A stretch of DNA of 48,211 nt from a virus, in the IMG/VR virus record IMGVR_UViG_3300020580_000022, positions 1 through 48,211 of that record, one strand, 5' to 3'. The position numbers and the translations under genes were made by a program. Numbering within the stretch: position 1 is the stretch's first letter; each line of letters opens with the position of its first letter. This document shows, piece by piece, positions 24,997 through 33,830 of the stretch. Below the pieces are notes generated by a model, which saw only the letters and a list, made by a program, of their open reading frames with translations, made no database searches and was not told the DNA's origin.

Positions 24997-26949
24997 CTAA
25001 AAGAATGAAATTTGTTTAGGTCGTTGAATATAATCTATTTCTTCTAACATCTCTATCGTTCGTTTAATATACCATTCATAATTTATATTTTGCGGAAATT
25101 CTTTTGGAAGGTCCATGCATGGAATTGAACCTTCACTATCTGGAACTTTATTATCATTCTTAATATAATTAATTGTACCATGCTCATTTTGTCCATAATA
25201 CCATCTCACTACTTTGCCTAAGTAATACCCATCTTTGTGGGCACCACCTGTTACATTTTTTACGACTACAAATTTAGTAATATCTTTGCATTCTTTTATC
25301 GTTTGTTCAAGTGAAATATTTTGCCCTATTAAGTTCTCAATAGCTTCAATACAAATTTGGGTTGTTGGATTTTTCTGAAATTTCCAATATTGATCTTTGC
25401 CGGTTTTGCCTCGCCATGGATCATAATAATCATTTTTTCCTTTAAAACTTTTCTTATTCTTAACCGCAAGATATGCATTGACATCTCGGCTATAAATGGC
25501 TTCATATTTAGTTTCTTCTGTTATGAAACCTGTTTGTTCTTCCCATTGTTGAATAATATTTAAATATTCACTCTGTTGTTTCTTCGCACACCAAATCAAT
25601 ATTCCATCTGTATTTGCGCTTACAACTTGTATCTTCAATAATTCCAGATTTTCTATCAACATTAGCAGGGCCAACTGTCCCGTCAGAGTTATTTGAATAG
25701 TAATATTTGGTGCATATAGAACAGAATAAGGTGACCCTGTTTTTCCAAAGGTACCATTTATTGCTATTTTCAGACATTCTGATATGCTCCCTTGTTTAGC
25801 TTTTTTAGCTGCTAATCTTCGATCAACTAAAGTTTGATAAACAGTTAAGAAATCTTGTCCTAAATGTTCGGGATAAAGCCCTTGGTTGAGGATTACAGCC
25901 GGATAATAGCTCGCAACGTCACGATCTAATAATCCGTATTCCTCATTAGATTTATATGAGACGTTTTTTTCGCTGCTGTGTAGTCCGCCAAGGCCAAGGC
26001 GATATACTCCATTCCCTATTTGAATTTTGAGCCCTTTTAATTCTGCTGGCAGAACAAGCCGACCGCTGTCATCTGTTGAAAATTTTGCTGCTGCGACAAT
26101 TTGTAGCACTTTTTTAAGTTCTGGTGTTTGAAACTGTATATAATTAGGAACGTAATAACTATAAGTTTTACTTTCAATTTTAGGTTTACTTGGCCATTTA
26201 TCTGATATCTGCTTTATTTCACTTGATATAATAGCTTCAGCAATTTGAGCATCTGATTTACTCATTAAATCTTGTCGATATTGAATAGATAATTGTTCTC
26301 TTAATTGTATCTGTTCTGAAAGATTGTTATATAAAAGTTCAGTAGTGTTAAGATCATTAATACAGTAATCACGAACCACATCAATCTCGGATTGTGATAA
26401 GATTTTGTCATGTACAAATGGCAAATCTTGAATACGTGGTGCATGCAATCGCGCTCCATATAATTTAAGTGAACCCTTAAGAGGACAAACTTCGATCAAG
26501 TCGATATGATTAGTTTTATAAATTTGAAAATTATATTTCTTAGTTGCTTCAACGGGAAATAGTGAATTGAAAATGAGATCATTTGAAAGTTTTTTAATTG
26601 TAAAAACACAACAGTATCGATAAGCATACCAAATTATAGGTAAATCATATTTTATACTATTAAAGCCAATAGTTTGATAATTATGCATTATCCAAGAAAG
26701 TTTTAATGGATTTTCTCCATTTTCAAATAGTATTATTTTTCCAGTTTCTAAATGCTTAAATGCAATTAGAAAATAATTTTCATAACTTTCAGTATCAACC
26801 ACTAATATATTATTAAAGCCTTTATGCATTAATATTTCATTATCAGTCATTAACTCGTATTGAATAAAATCTCTTGCAAGATATGGTTTTAACTTAACGC
26901 AACTATCATTAAGTGTAAGTCTACCAATATCGTCAAAATTAGTTTTCAT
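24997..26949 (-). CDS. Family B DNA polymerase with proofreading domain
   Basis: 650 residues from ATG 26949, which overlaps the preceding stop; the longer frame upstream is only a shadow of that gene. Exonuclease motifs: VDTES (D52, E54), NSIKYD (N97, D102) and YCIND (Y195, D199). Polymerase motifs: DVASYYP (D344), KIAINGTFG (K394, N398, G402) and SANTDG (D448), where the usual DTD is NTD. The segment TLTGQLALLMLIE is typical of short phage B-family enzymes. It should replicate the phage genome, with a clamp-like protein and helicase encoded in the same operon. Confidence 0.92.
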   Translation of the reverse strand: MKTNFDDIGRLTLNDSCVKLKPYLARDFIQYELMTDNEILMHKGFNNILVVDTESYENYFLIAFKHLETGKIILFENGENPLKLSWIMHNYQTIGFNSIKYDLPIIWYAYRYCCVFTIKKLSNDLIFNSLFPVEATKKYNFQIYKTNHIDLIEVCPLKGSLKLYGARLHAPRIQDLPFVHDKILSQSEIDVVRDYCINDLNTTELLYNNLSEQIQLREQLSIQYRQDLMSKSDAQIAEAIISSEIKQISDKWPSKPKIESKTYSYYVPNYIQFQTPELKKVLQIVAAAKFSTDDSGRLVLPAELKGLKIQIGNGVYRLGLGGLHSSEKNVSYKSNEEYGLLDRDVASYYPAVILNQGLYPEHLGQDFLTVYQTLVDRRLAAKKAKQGSISECLKIAINGTFGKTGSPYSVLYAPNITIQITLTGQLALLMLIENLELLKIQVVSANTDGILIWCAKKQQSEYLNIIQQWEEQTGFITEETKYEAIYSRDVNAYLAVKNKKSFKGKNDYYDPWRGKTGKDQYWKFQKNPTTQICIEAIENLIGQNISLEQTIKECKDITKFVVVKNVTGGAHKDGYYLGKVVRWYYGQNEHGTINYIKNDNKVPDSEGSIPCMDLPKEFPQNINYEWYIKRTIEMLEEIDYIQRPKQISFF

Positions 26950-27311
26950 GACTTGACGAGAGCACGAATGCGGGCGGCTACTCTGTGATCGCCAACTATT
27001 GCCGCGCACCGCTCGATCGTCGCGGCTTCGATGGCGTCTCCTCGATCTTGTTCGCAGCAAATAACAGTTTGCAGTCGATCTATTTCATCCTTCAGTTCCC
27101 TCACGCGGGCTTCGGCGGCCTCGGCGCGCTGCTCTAATCGCTCGCCGTTGCGGTTTGCAACAAGCGCATATTCTTTCAGCCGCTCGATCTCCTGCGCCTG
27201 CGCGGCGAGGGCGGTGACGAGTTCATTGAACATGTTGGCGGCAATAAGATCGCTATCATATTCGGTGATCATCGCAGTTCCCCGCGCGATCAGTTCTGCG
27301 GTGTCGGTCAT
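26946..27311 (-). CDS. GC-rich coiled-coil protein, probably acquired
   Basis: 121 residues from ATG 27311 (AGGAAGGA upstream); an in-frame ATG at 27353 lies within the clamp gene. Residues ~35-90 are a continuous Ala/Glu/Arg coiled coil, then two Cys and a basic end. DNA here is far richer in G+C than the genes either side, and codon choice shifts to G/C-ending. It resembles accessory Ead-like phage proteins. Overlaps with both neighbours were preserved, so it is an in-register insertion or replacement. Confidence 0.6.
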   Translation of the reverse strand: MTDTAELIARGTAMITEYDSDLIAANMFNELVTALAAQAQEIERLKEYALVANRNGERLEQRAEAAEARVRELKDEIDRLQTVICCEQDRGDAIEAATIERCAAIVGDHRVAARIRALVKS

Positions 27312-27312
27312 T

Positions 27313-28317
27313 TCACATCCTTCCTGCAATTGCCCCTCTACATCTATTACCATGCCACATTAGCATATAACTATTATTATGTATTCCAGGTGCCATAAAG
27401 TCTATTTGTTTAGCATAAGGTCGAATAAGTTTCAACTGTTTAATTGAATAAATTGGACCTTTAGGAATACCGTAACATTCATATGTTGCACCTTCATTAT
27501 TATCAGCATGTGTTTTAATTAATCCTTGATCAAAATAAACACATTCATCGGCAAAAGGTTCAATAGCATCAATTGCTTTCCAGAAATCGTTTGGTACAGG
27601 CCAGAGATTACATTTATTATCTAATATATTTAGAATGTCTGGCCAAGGTTCCGCGTAGAATTGAGTACGCAGCCAACTTTCATCATCAAAATAGAAAGTT
27701 GCACTCGATTGACTAAATCCAAATTTAGTAAGTTTCTTTTGTATTTTACTTAATGTTGTCGCGAATGTTTTAGGTATTGCTATACCGTAAGGCAAATCAA
27801 TTCCGTGCCAAAACTCCATCATGACATATCGATTTGTAGCCAATACAGAAGCGCCAGCGATCAATATGGATGCGGTTATAACGCTTTGGGCTGTCTCACT
27901 AGCCAAGGGTGCAACAGCCTCTACAGCCTCTTTAAAACGATCATCTATTATAGCTTGTGGAGGATCGGGAATTGCAACTCCAAGTAGCGATGATTCGATA
28001 CAGGGAACAGTACATTTAAATTTACCAGATTTGATAGATAATCTATTATTATCAAGTTGAGTAATTGATAAATTATCCCCACACTTAGACAATGCTTGTA
28101 CTATCAATTCGGCATTAGGGGCACAGTTTATATCTTCACTAATCTTGCAGCCAATTGCCAAAATACCATTGAATACAACAATGCTATTATTATGTAAAAG
28201 AACGTGAGTTTCATTTGGTGAACCTTCAGATTTGCATATTAAATTAGCAAACTTTAAGGCTTCAAGAAAGCTGGAATGATTAGTTTCTACTTTTGCACGA
28301 GATTTTGGACGCGGCAT
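27313..28317 (-). CDS. Sliding-clamp-like (DNA pol III beta-like) protein
   Basis: 334 residues. The N-terminal part (FLEALKFANLIC, then beta strands, then AELIVQALSKCGDNLSITQ) follows the fold pattern of beta-clamp domains, and a later Ala-rich helix followed by VLATNRYVMMEFWHG resembles the second clamp domain (V-T-D-G/R-like strand). Length is near the bacterial clamp (~366). It sits between helicase and polymerase genes, as expected for a processivity factor. The match is structural by eye, not by a strict motif. Confidence 0.6.
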   Translation of the reverse strand: MPRPKSRAKVETNHSSFLEALKFANLICKSEGSPNETHVLLHNNSIVVFNGILAIGCKISEDINCAPNAELIVQALSKCGDNLSITQLDNNRLSIKSGKFKCTVPCIESSLLGVAIPDPPQAIIDDRFKEAVEAVAPLASETAQSVITASILIAGASVLATNRYVMMEFWHGIDLPYGIAIPKTFATTLSKIQKKLTKFGFSQSSATFYFDDESWLRTQFYAEPWPDILNILDNKCNLWPVPNDFWKAIDAIEPFADECVYFDQGLIKTHADNNEGATYECYGIPKGPIYSIKQLKLIRPYAKQIDFMAPGIHNNSYMLMWHGNRCRGAIAGRM

Positions 28318-28545
28318 TTAGAAAGGTGTTTCCATTATATCAATCCATTGTGGGCATCCGTACGCGATAACTCTAGCAGGTGGTCGTTGATTATATAAAT
28401 TACATATTTCTTTATTTTCATTAAAATTCAAACAATTTAGACAATTAGCAAAAGGATCGGTAGCAGTTTCTATAGCGTTATACGATGCTTCAATAATAGC
28501 GTGATGAAATTCAACGCTCGCTTCTTTTCGTACTTTACGTTTCAT
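28318..28545 (-). CDS. Small four-Cys protein
   Basis: 75 residues. The second half has C-x2-C-x9-C-x15-C (CLNC, C, GCPQ). This spacing matches the C-terminal end of the nuclease at 30360-31226, suggesting a shared small metal or Fe-S module. It abuts the helicase gene and the clamp gene without gaps. Function unknown. Confidence 0.55.
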   Translation of the reverse strand: MKRKVRKEASVEFHHAIIEASYNAIETATDPFANCLNCLNFNENKEICNLYNQRPPARVIAYGCPQWIDIMETPF

Positions 28546-30126
28546 TTACCATTCGTGTCCAACGATTTCCGGCCACTTTTTATTGCACCATACTTTAATT
28601 CGTTTCGGTATTCGAAGCTGTGACATATATTGCAAAGCTTCTTGTGTTGTTTTAGGTGGTTCGCTTTTGTGCCGCTGTCGCCACCAATCTCGTGCCATTT
28701 TACCAGTTACCCCAGGATGCTCTAAACATATCCATTCTCGAAAGGATTGTAAACCACAAAAATATGTTACTTTCATTGATTGTGGTGAACCTATTTTATC
28801 ATGCTGACTATATATAACCCTATCCACATTGAACTGCTCAATAATAGGTAAGTCAGAACGTAAGATAGCATCAGTTCCAGCTTTTGGAACAAGTTTAGTT
28901 TGAAAGATAAATTCTTCTCCGCATTGGCAGCATATGCGAGCGCTAATATGATTGTAAGCGCCACAGTTATCGCATAGCTTAACTGGTATGTCACCTTGCT
29001 TTTCTCCCTTACGTCTTGGTATTACGGGGTCATTAATAGGACCAAGCCTAGGAACATTGCGACCAAAATCCAACACAAGACAATTATTTTTATTATTCGC
29101 AGGTCTAGTACCGCGTCCGAGCTTTTGTATATGCAAAGGGATAGACATAGTTGGACGAAAATCCCCAATAAGATCGATATCGGGATGATTAAACCCGGTG
29201 GTAAGTTTGCTAAAGTTGACAATTGATTTTAACCTCCCTGCTTTAAAAGCTTTGATAGCAGCGTCGTTATATTCTGGCTTTTGTTTCGAATGGATCGCGG
29301 CACAGTCAATGCCAAAACTACTTAACATTGATGCTATATGCTCGGCGTGCTTGATACCACTTGAAAATAACAGCCATGATTTTCGATTCTGCCCCGCAGC
29401 AACCATTTCTCGTAAGCCTTCATAAGTAATTTTTTCTTTATCTGCAGCATCTTCTAATTGACTTAAAATAAATTCACCTTTTGTCATGCCCACACTACTT
29501 GTATCAATTTCAGTCTTGGTTCGCAATGGAATTAATGGGCAAAGATATCCTTCAGCAATCAAACGATTAAATCCGTCTATTCCGGTTAGATCATGAATAA
29601 TATCGGTAAATAATCCTCCGTCGGTCAGAAGCCCTTGTCCCATTCTGAAAGGTGTTGCAGTCATTCCAATAATTTTAAGATTTGGATTGATGATTTTCAA
29701 TCCATTGATGAAAGTTAGATACATACTACTTTCATCTTGATTTACTAAATGTCCTTCATCAATAAAAATAATGTCTCTATGTCCAAATTGTAATGGGTTT
29801 TTGATTGCGCTCTGGATGCCAGCATAAATTACAGGTAGTGCTATATCCTTCGATTTTAAGCCAGCGGAATAAATCCCCAATGGAGCATGTGGCCAAATAT
29901 ATTGCAAGACAGTCGCATTTTGCTTAATAAGTTCAGAAACACTTGTTAAAAGCATAAAGCGTTGTGTTGGCCATACTTTCATTATTCTTTCTATGAATGC
30001 CGCTGGCAAAACCGATTTGCCTGTACCTGTGGGCCAGCTAATTAACGGATTACCTTTATTTCCGTTTGCAAAATAGGTCCATATACTATCAAGTGCATCT
30101 TCTTGATATGCACGAAGCTTAATCAT
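28546..30126 (-). CDS. SF2 DEAD/DEAH-type helicase with zinc ribbon
   Basis: 526 residues. Walker A PTGTGKS (32-38), motif II DEGH (123-126), TATPFR as motif III, and QKLGRGTRP as motif VI. After the helicase core a zinc ribbon CDNC...CCQC (about 377-397) and a C-terminal domain follow. Such enzymes act as phage replication or repair helicases. DEGH instead of DEAH is a known variation. It lies in the leftward operon upstream of clamp and polymerase. Confidence 0.9.
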   Translation of the reverse strand: MIKLRAYQEDALDSIWTYFANGNKGNPLISWPTGTGKSVLPAAFIERIMKVWPTQRFMLLTSVSELIKQNATVLQYIWPHAPLGIYSAGLKSKDIALPVIYAGIQSAIKNPLQFGHRDIIFIDEGHLVNQDESSMYLTFINGLKIINPNLKIIGMTATPFRMGQGLLTDGGLFTDIIHDLTGIDGFNRLIAEGYLCPLIPLRTKTEIDTSSVGMTKGEFILSQLEDAADKEKITYEGLREMVAAGQNRKSWLLFSSGIKHAEHIASMLSSFGIDCAAIHSKQKPEYNDAAIKAFKAGRLKSIVNFSKLTTGFNHPDIDLIGDFRPTMSIPLHIQKLGRGTRPANNKNNCLVLDFGRNVPRLGPINDPVIPRRKGEKQGDIPVKLCDNCGAYNHISARICCQCGEEFIFQTKLVPKAGTDAILRSDLPIIEQFNVDRVIYSQHDKIGSPQSMKVTYFCGLQSFREWICLEHPGVTGKMARDWWRQRHKSEPPKTTQEALQYMSQLRIPKRIKVWCNKKWPEIVGHEW

Positions 30127-30356
30127 TTCTTTATAATCAAATCATTTTGTAATTCTGCATATTTTAGTATAGTTTGTTCGTATTCATGAAGTTGCATCAA
30201 TAATCTATATTGATGCTCTAAATATCGACTTATTTCATAAATTTCATAATTTGAATACGTTAAGTCAATTAATTTAGGTTTATTATGATGTTCGCGTATT
30301 TTATTATTAAATGCATTTATTGCATCTTTTAATACATGCATTTCTTCATCTGTCAT
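30123..30356 (-). CDS. Hypothetical helical protein
   Basis: 77 residues, charged and helical, rich in Tyr, Leu and Glu. It overlaps the helicase start by 4 bp and starts 3 bp after the nuclease stop. No motif. Confidence 0.55.
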   Translation of the reverse strand: MTDEEMHVLKDAINAFNNKIREHHNKPKLIDLTYSNYEIYEISRYLEHQYRLLMQLHEYEQTILKYAELQNDLIIKK

Positions 30357-30359
30357 TTT

Positions 30360-31226
30360 TCATTGTCCATTTATTGAGATATGTTGTGGGCATCCTACTT
30401 TGATAAAATCATTTGGGATACGTCCATATAATTTACAATACCACTCTCCAAGAGTTACAGGTTCGGCATTACGACAGCTACGACAATTCATTTCAACAGG
30501 TTCATTATTATGACAGATATCGGCGAAATGACAATACTTACATTCAAAGAAGCTTGGATTTTCCGCAATTCTTGGCGGTGGTATTTGAGATGATATAATA
30601 TCTTGTGCTTTCTTTTCTAATTCCTTTCCCAGGTTCCAATCAAGCGGAACTATTTCAATTGTAATATCGCTATCATTCTTATTTTCAATTAGATAAAGTC
30701 CATATTTTAATTGATAATATAATCCATACTGGCACATTTGAGCGTAGTGTTTGGGCTTAGCTTTAATAACACTTTTTTCTGCCACATCATTATATGCGCT
30801 ACCAGTTCCATTTGTTTTAAACTCATTTAACCACATCAAATCTTCAGTAAGATTGTATCGTGTTGGTGCACGACATATTCCATCAAGTGATCCTCCGTAA
30901 TGACCATTGCAAGCTGATATGTGCCATTGTTCATTAGTTTTACTAAATTTTATAAATTCAAATCCTATAGCTTGTAAATATTCAATAAATCTTGGTTCGG
31001 CATTATGTCCAACTTGAAATAAGCGTTGCATTCGACCATCAAAATTTTCTTTTTTAACCCATCTAAATATATACCATAACTTACGCGAACATTTTTCACC
31101 CATTACAGATGCACCTAAATGTTCTCTATGTCCTGTATTATATTTAATAGCACAATATTCATTAATATCTTGCTTGATTTGTGCAGCAAGTTGCCAGCGA
31201 TCACCTTGATTTTCAAGATTAATCAT
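30360..31226 (-). CDS. PD-(D/E)XK (RecB/Cas4-like) nuclease
   Basis: 288 residues. GHYGGSLDGI provides the D and NEFKT the E-x-K of the PD-(D/E)XK core (~residues 109-142). A QMCQYGLY helix follows, as in RecB-type nucleases. A first Cys cluster (CKYCHFADIC) recalls the Fe-S cap of Cas4/AddB nucleases, and the C-terminus adds C-x2-C-x12-C-x14-C like the stand-alone protein at 28318-28545. Probably supplies 3' ends for the Sak4-like recombinase. AAAAGGAAA precedes the ATG. Confidence 0.85.
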   Translation of the reverse strand: MINLENQGDRWQLAAQIKQDINEYCAIKYNTGHREHLGASVMGEKCSRKLWYIFRWVKKENFDGRMQRLFQVGHNAEPRFIEYLQAIGFEFIKFSKTNEQWHISACNGHYGGSLDGICRAPTRYNLTEDLMWLNEFKTNGTGSAYNDVAEKSVIKAKPKHYAQMCQYGLYYQLKYGLYLIENKNDSDITIEIVPLDWNLGKELEKKAQDIISSQIPPPRIAENPSFFECKYCHFADICHNNEPVEMNCRSCRNAEPVTLGEWYCKLYGRIPNDFIKVGCPQHISINGQ

Positions 31227-31448
31227 TTATATTTCCTTTTTAAAAGTAAATAACCGTGTTGTGGGTGCTACGGTTCAGAGCAGATTTCGCAACCGCTAAG
31301 ATCGATGCATCACAAGGCAGCTACGCCACATAATTAATTGCATGAGTTGATATTCTTGACCGCGCCTATGTGGTAATCGATAACCAAACGGAGAATATCT
31401 TTCTGATAGCCGATCCTCATGCTAACCGACCCGAAAGGCGGTTATCGA
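31227..31448 (-). other. Untranslated structured gap inside the early operon
   Basis: 222 bp between nuclease and SSB genes with no convincing ORF. Inverted repeats: TAATCGATAACC (31374-31385) with GGTTATCGATTA (31439-31450), and CCACATA (31326-31332) with TATGTGG (31367-31373). G+C is higher than in flanking genes. As RNA of the leftward operon it could fold into long stems and tune expression of the nuclease. A frame open for ~40 codons on the + strand (31347-31479) has no start and may be a gene remnant. Confidence 0.4.
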
Positions 31449-32111
31449 TTATCTCGCTCCCCAAGGAGGGGTTTTAGATGCTTGTCCCTGCGACCATCCC
31501 GGTGCAGCTTGTTCGGCTTGCTGTGCAGGCGCGGTATTATTCCATGCCGGTGCAGAATGCTGGCCACCTTGATTGATGGGGGCTTGTCCGGTAGCGGTAG
31601 TTTGCCCCCATCCTCCATTTGGTGCTGCTTGCTGTGGTTGCGGTGCCGTTGCCGGTGCTTTCCCCGGTTCATTACCGTGAATGTCAAACACTCGCTTCAA
31701 TTCGACATAACCCCCTTGCGGTTTTGCCTCTGTTGGTTCCTCGCCTTTCTGATATCCAACTCGCATCTTGCCGCGGGCTTGCAGTAATTCTCTTCCTTGG
31801 TTTTGCCAATTAATCTTATAAACTCCTGTCGCATGACAAAGTGCACTTAATTGTCCATGTGCAATTTCAACAGTTTTTGCTGATTTTGTATGGTCATTTG
31901 GATCATTATACCAAATATTATAACGATGTATAATCGATCCGCGAGGCGAGGTAAATTCAACTTGAAAATAGCCACCACTATTATCCTTAGTTGACTTAAT
32001 TTCACAGCCTGTAATGGTGAAATCAAAATCACCTACAGGATGTGCTTCGCCAGCTTGGCGAGGCTGAAATTGCGATGCGTCGAAAACACCTGTAACTTGT
32101 CCATTGCTCAT
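31449..32111 (-). CDS. Single-stranded DNA-binding protein (DUF669-like)
   Basis: 220 residues from ATG 32111 (AAAGGAAAAG upstream). The N-terminal ~130 residues are a beta-rich OB-like domain (GDFDFTITGCEIKSTKDN, then YFQVEF), as in phage DUF669 SSB-like proteins. The remainder is a disordered Pro/Gln/Gly/Ala tail with repeated Gly-Trp and a final PPWGAR, typical of SSB tails that recruit partners. Neighbouring Sak4-like and nuclease genes make a recombination set. The tail-coding DNA is relatively GC-rich. Confidence 0.8.
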   Translation of the reverse strand: MSNGQVTGVFDASQFQPRQAGEAHPVGDFDFTITGCEIKSTKDNSGGYFQVEFTSPRGSIIHRYNIWYNDPNDHTKSAKTVEIAHGQLSALCHATGVYKINWQNQGRELLQARGKMRVGYQKGEEPTEAKPQGGYVELKRVFDIHGNEPGKAPATAPQPQQAAPNGGWGQTTATGQAPINQGGQHSAPAWNNTAPAQQAEQAAPGWSQGQASKTPPWGAR

Positions 32112-32245
32112 TATTCTTTTCCTTTCAAAAATTCCCAAAACTTTTTAGCAACATCTAGTGCTGCATCTTCGCTATTAAGTTCAAAGTGTTTTGATGCTAA
32201 TTCTAAACACTTAAATTTCATTTCTATTGTTTGCACGTCATCCAT
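32111..32245 (-). CDS. Very small helical protein (44 aa)
   Basis: ATG 32245 directly adjoining the Acb2-like stop; TAA overlaps the SSB ATG by one base. Charged helix with one Cys and one Trp. Perfect packing between genes supports translation, perhaps for coupling. Confidence 0.5.
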   Translation of the reverse strand: MDDVQTIEMKFKCLELASKHFELNSEDAALDVAKKFWEFLKGKE

Positions 32246-32644
32246 TTAAAACGTCTCCGGTTTAGCGATTGCTCTTATAACAGCCATCAAACCCTGTTGC
32301 AAGTTAGTTTTACCGATTGCAAGCCACCGTTTATCGATGTCATGCATTTGATCTACTCTATCACACATTTTACCAATTTCAATACCCATATATTTAATAA
32401 AATTGATTGCTTCAATTTCATGAATAGATAATGCACGATAGCCTTTAATATATTCTTTTGGGGCATCTTGCAAAGCTTTCGGCAGCGGCATTTGTTCCTC
32501 TTGTTCTTTACTATCGTGCATTTTTCGATCCTTTCCTACTTTCTCATATATAAGTTGTGATCCGCTGGTAGTATGAATAGTTTTCATATCTATTTCAAAA
32601 CTTTCTCCAATTTTTAATGATCCATATATTAACGATTTATTCAT
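32246..32644 (-). CDS. Acb2/Tad1-hairpin protein, putative anti-CBASS cyclic-nucleotide sponge
   Basis: 132 residues. The C-terminal 65 residues carry the typical pattern: KGYRALSIHEIEAINFIK, a Gly-containing helix, then DKRWLAIGKTNLQQGLM and AVIRAIAKP to the end. This two-helix hairpin is that of Acb2-type proteins, which bind cyclic di-/trinucleotides and so starve CBASS effectors. The N-terminal ~60 residues are an additional domain. An internal ATG at 32521 (91 residues left) has AGGAAAGGA at good spacing, so two products are possible. It lies among recombination genes, a common place for Acb2. Family assignment is by motif; ligand binding is inferred. Confidence 0.7.
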   Translation of the reverse strand: MNKSLIYGSLKIGESFEIDMKTIHTTSGSQLIYEKVGKDRKMHDSKEQEEQMPLPKALQDAPKEYIKGYRALSIHEIEAINFIKYMGIEIGKMCDRVDQMHDIDKRWLAIGKTNLQQGLMAVIRAIAKPETF

Positions 32645-33307
32645 TTATTTCATTGCCTTCTGAATTAATTTTCCAAAATGGGGTTCTTCATAGTCAGCTA
32701 ACATTCCAGTTCGATCACGACTTAATACATCTATCGATCCATTACATTGAAACGATCTTACTTGTCCTTGTCCTGGCACATTATGAATACCCAAGTGTAG
32801 AATAAGATCATATAAATGAGGAATGTCAACATTTAATTGTTGTCCTGCCCAATAAGGTCGTTTTGTTCCATCAACGGTAGTTTCTTTAGCTACAAGATAA
32901 CAATGCTTCTCGCGAGTATAATATAATGTGCGAAGGTGTGCCATAGTTTGAGTGGCCATTTCGCCATAAGCTTTAAGACCATGTTTATTATCTTTTAGGG
33001 CTTGCAATAAATAAGTATCTGCCATTTGCGATGTGCTGTCAATAGCAAGAGTATCAAAGTTTTTTGTTTCAGATGAATTGAAAAACCATTTAAAGAATTG
33101 ATCAATAGCATCAATTGTGAAGGCTTGATATGTGGGGATATTACTGCCACGCAATGAAAGTAATCCAGGTTCGCAAGCTAATAGAACAGGTCGAGGACAA
33201 GTGTTGATTAAAGGTGTTTTTGCTGATCCGGGCGGACCATATATAATCGATTTAACTCCAAATTGATTAGCAAAGTCTTTTGCCGGTTTAAGATCGCGCA
33301 TATCCAT
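32645..33307 (-). CDS. Sak4-like RecA-fold ATPase (annealase/recombinase)
   Basis: 220 residues. Walker A GPPGSAKT (24-31) and Walker B TLAIDST (D90) in a RecA-like core, then QTMAHLRTLYYTREKH. Size and layout match phage Sak4-type AAA ATPases that promote single-strand annealing with an SSB partner. SSB and nuclease lie downstream in the same operon. It abuts the Acb2-like gene directly. Confidence 0.85.
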   Translation of the reverse strand: MDMRDLKPAKDFANQFGVKSIIYGPPGSAKTPLINTCPRPVLLACEPGLLSLRGSNIPTYQAFTIDAIDQFFKWFFNSSETKNFDTLAIDSTSQMADTYLLQALKDNKHGLKAYGEMATQTMAHLRTLYYTREKHCYLVAKETTVDGTKRPYWAGQQLNVDIPHLYDLILHLGIHNVPGQGQVRSFQCNGSIDVLSRDRTGMLADYEEPHFGKLIQKAMK

Positions 33308-33319
33308 GTTAAACCTCCA

Positions 33320-33829
33320 TTATAATAGGAGGTTGAGACTCTTTGGTGCTTTTATTTCTAATGTCGGCGCAGCTTCAGTTATAGTTAAGATTTCTTCAAT
33401 CTTTTTGCGAATTTTCTTTTGAATATCTGTAGCGTCACTTTCACATAATTTTCGATATTCGGTTAAATTAAATGTAGCATGCCAACTTACTAAACGTTCA
33501 GCTAAAAATGAACCTTCATTTCCCATTTTTTCAATTTGATCTAAACATGTTTCAACCATCGAATTATCATTATCGAGTTTATAATTATACTTTATTTGTG
33601 CTTTAAGATTAAAATTATCACCTAATGCAAGTGTATTAGTACCTTCCTGCTTATTTGGAAAGCATCTATCAACAATATATTTACGTAATTCCATTTCACG
33701 TTCTTTAAGCTTATCAATATCATCTTTAAGTTTTTGATGCTCCATAAGCAATGCATCTCTATCCATCTTATCGTATGGACTTTGTCGAGAGTTAAAAGGA
33801 TTTGAACTTACACCAAATTGAATAGACAT
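33320..33829 (-). CDS. Conserved phage early protein
   Basis: 169 residues from ATG 33829 (AAAGGA upstream); two earlier in-frame ATGs are less well placed. Helical charged N-terminus (KLKDDIDKLKEREMELRKYI), then TNTLALGDNFNLKA and a YNYKLDND segment, a set I associate with a conserved phage protein found next to SSAP/SSB genes. Function unknown. Confidence 0.65.
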   Translation of the reverse strand: MSIQFGVSSNPFNSRQSPYDKMDRDALLMEHQKLKDDIDKLKEREMELRKYIVDRCFPNKQEGTNTLALGDNFNLKAQIKYNYKLDNDNSMVETCLDQIEKMGNEGSFLAERLVSWHATFNLTEYRKLCESDATDIQKKIRKKIEEILTITEAAPTLEIKAPKSLNLLL

Positions 33830-33830
33830 T

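Noticed and set aside
26950-27060. N-terminal 37-residue Arg/Ser-rich extension of the polymerase
   Set aside because: It is another frame of the GC-rich coiled-coil gene; the ATG at 26949 overlaps that gene's stop as is usual here.
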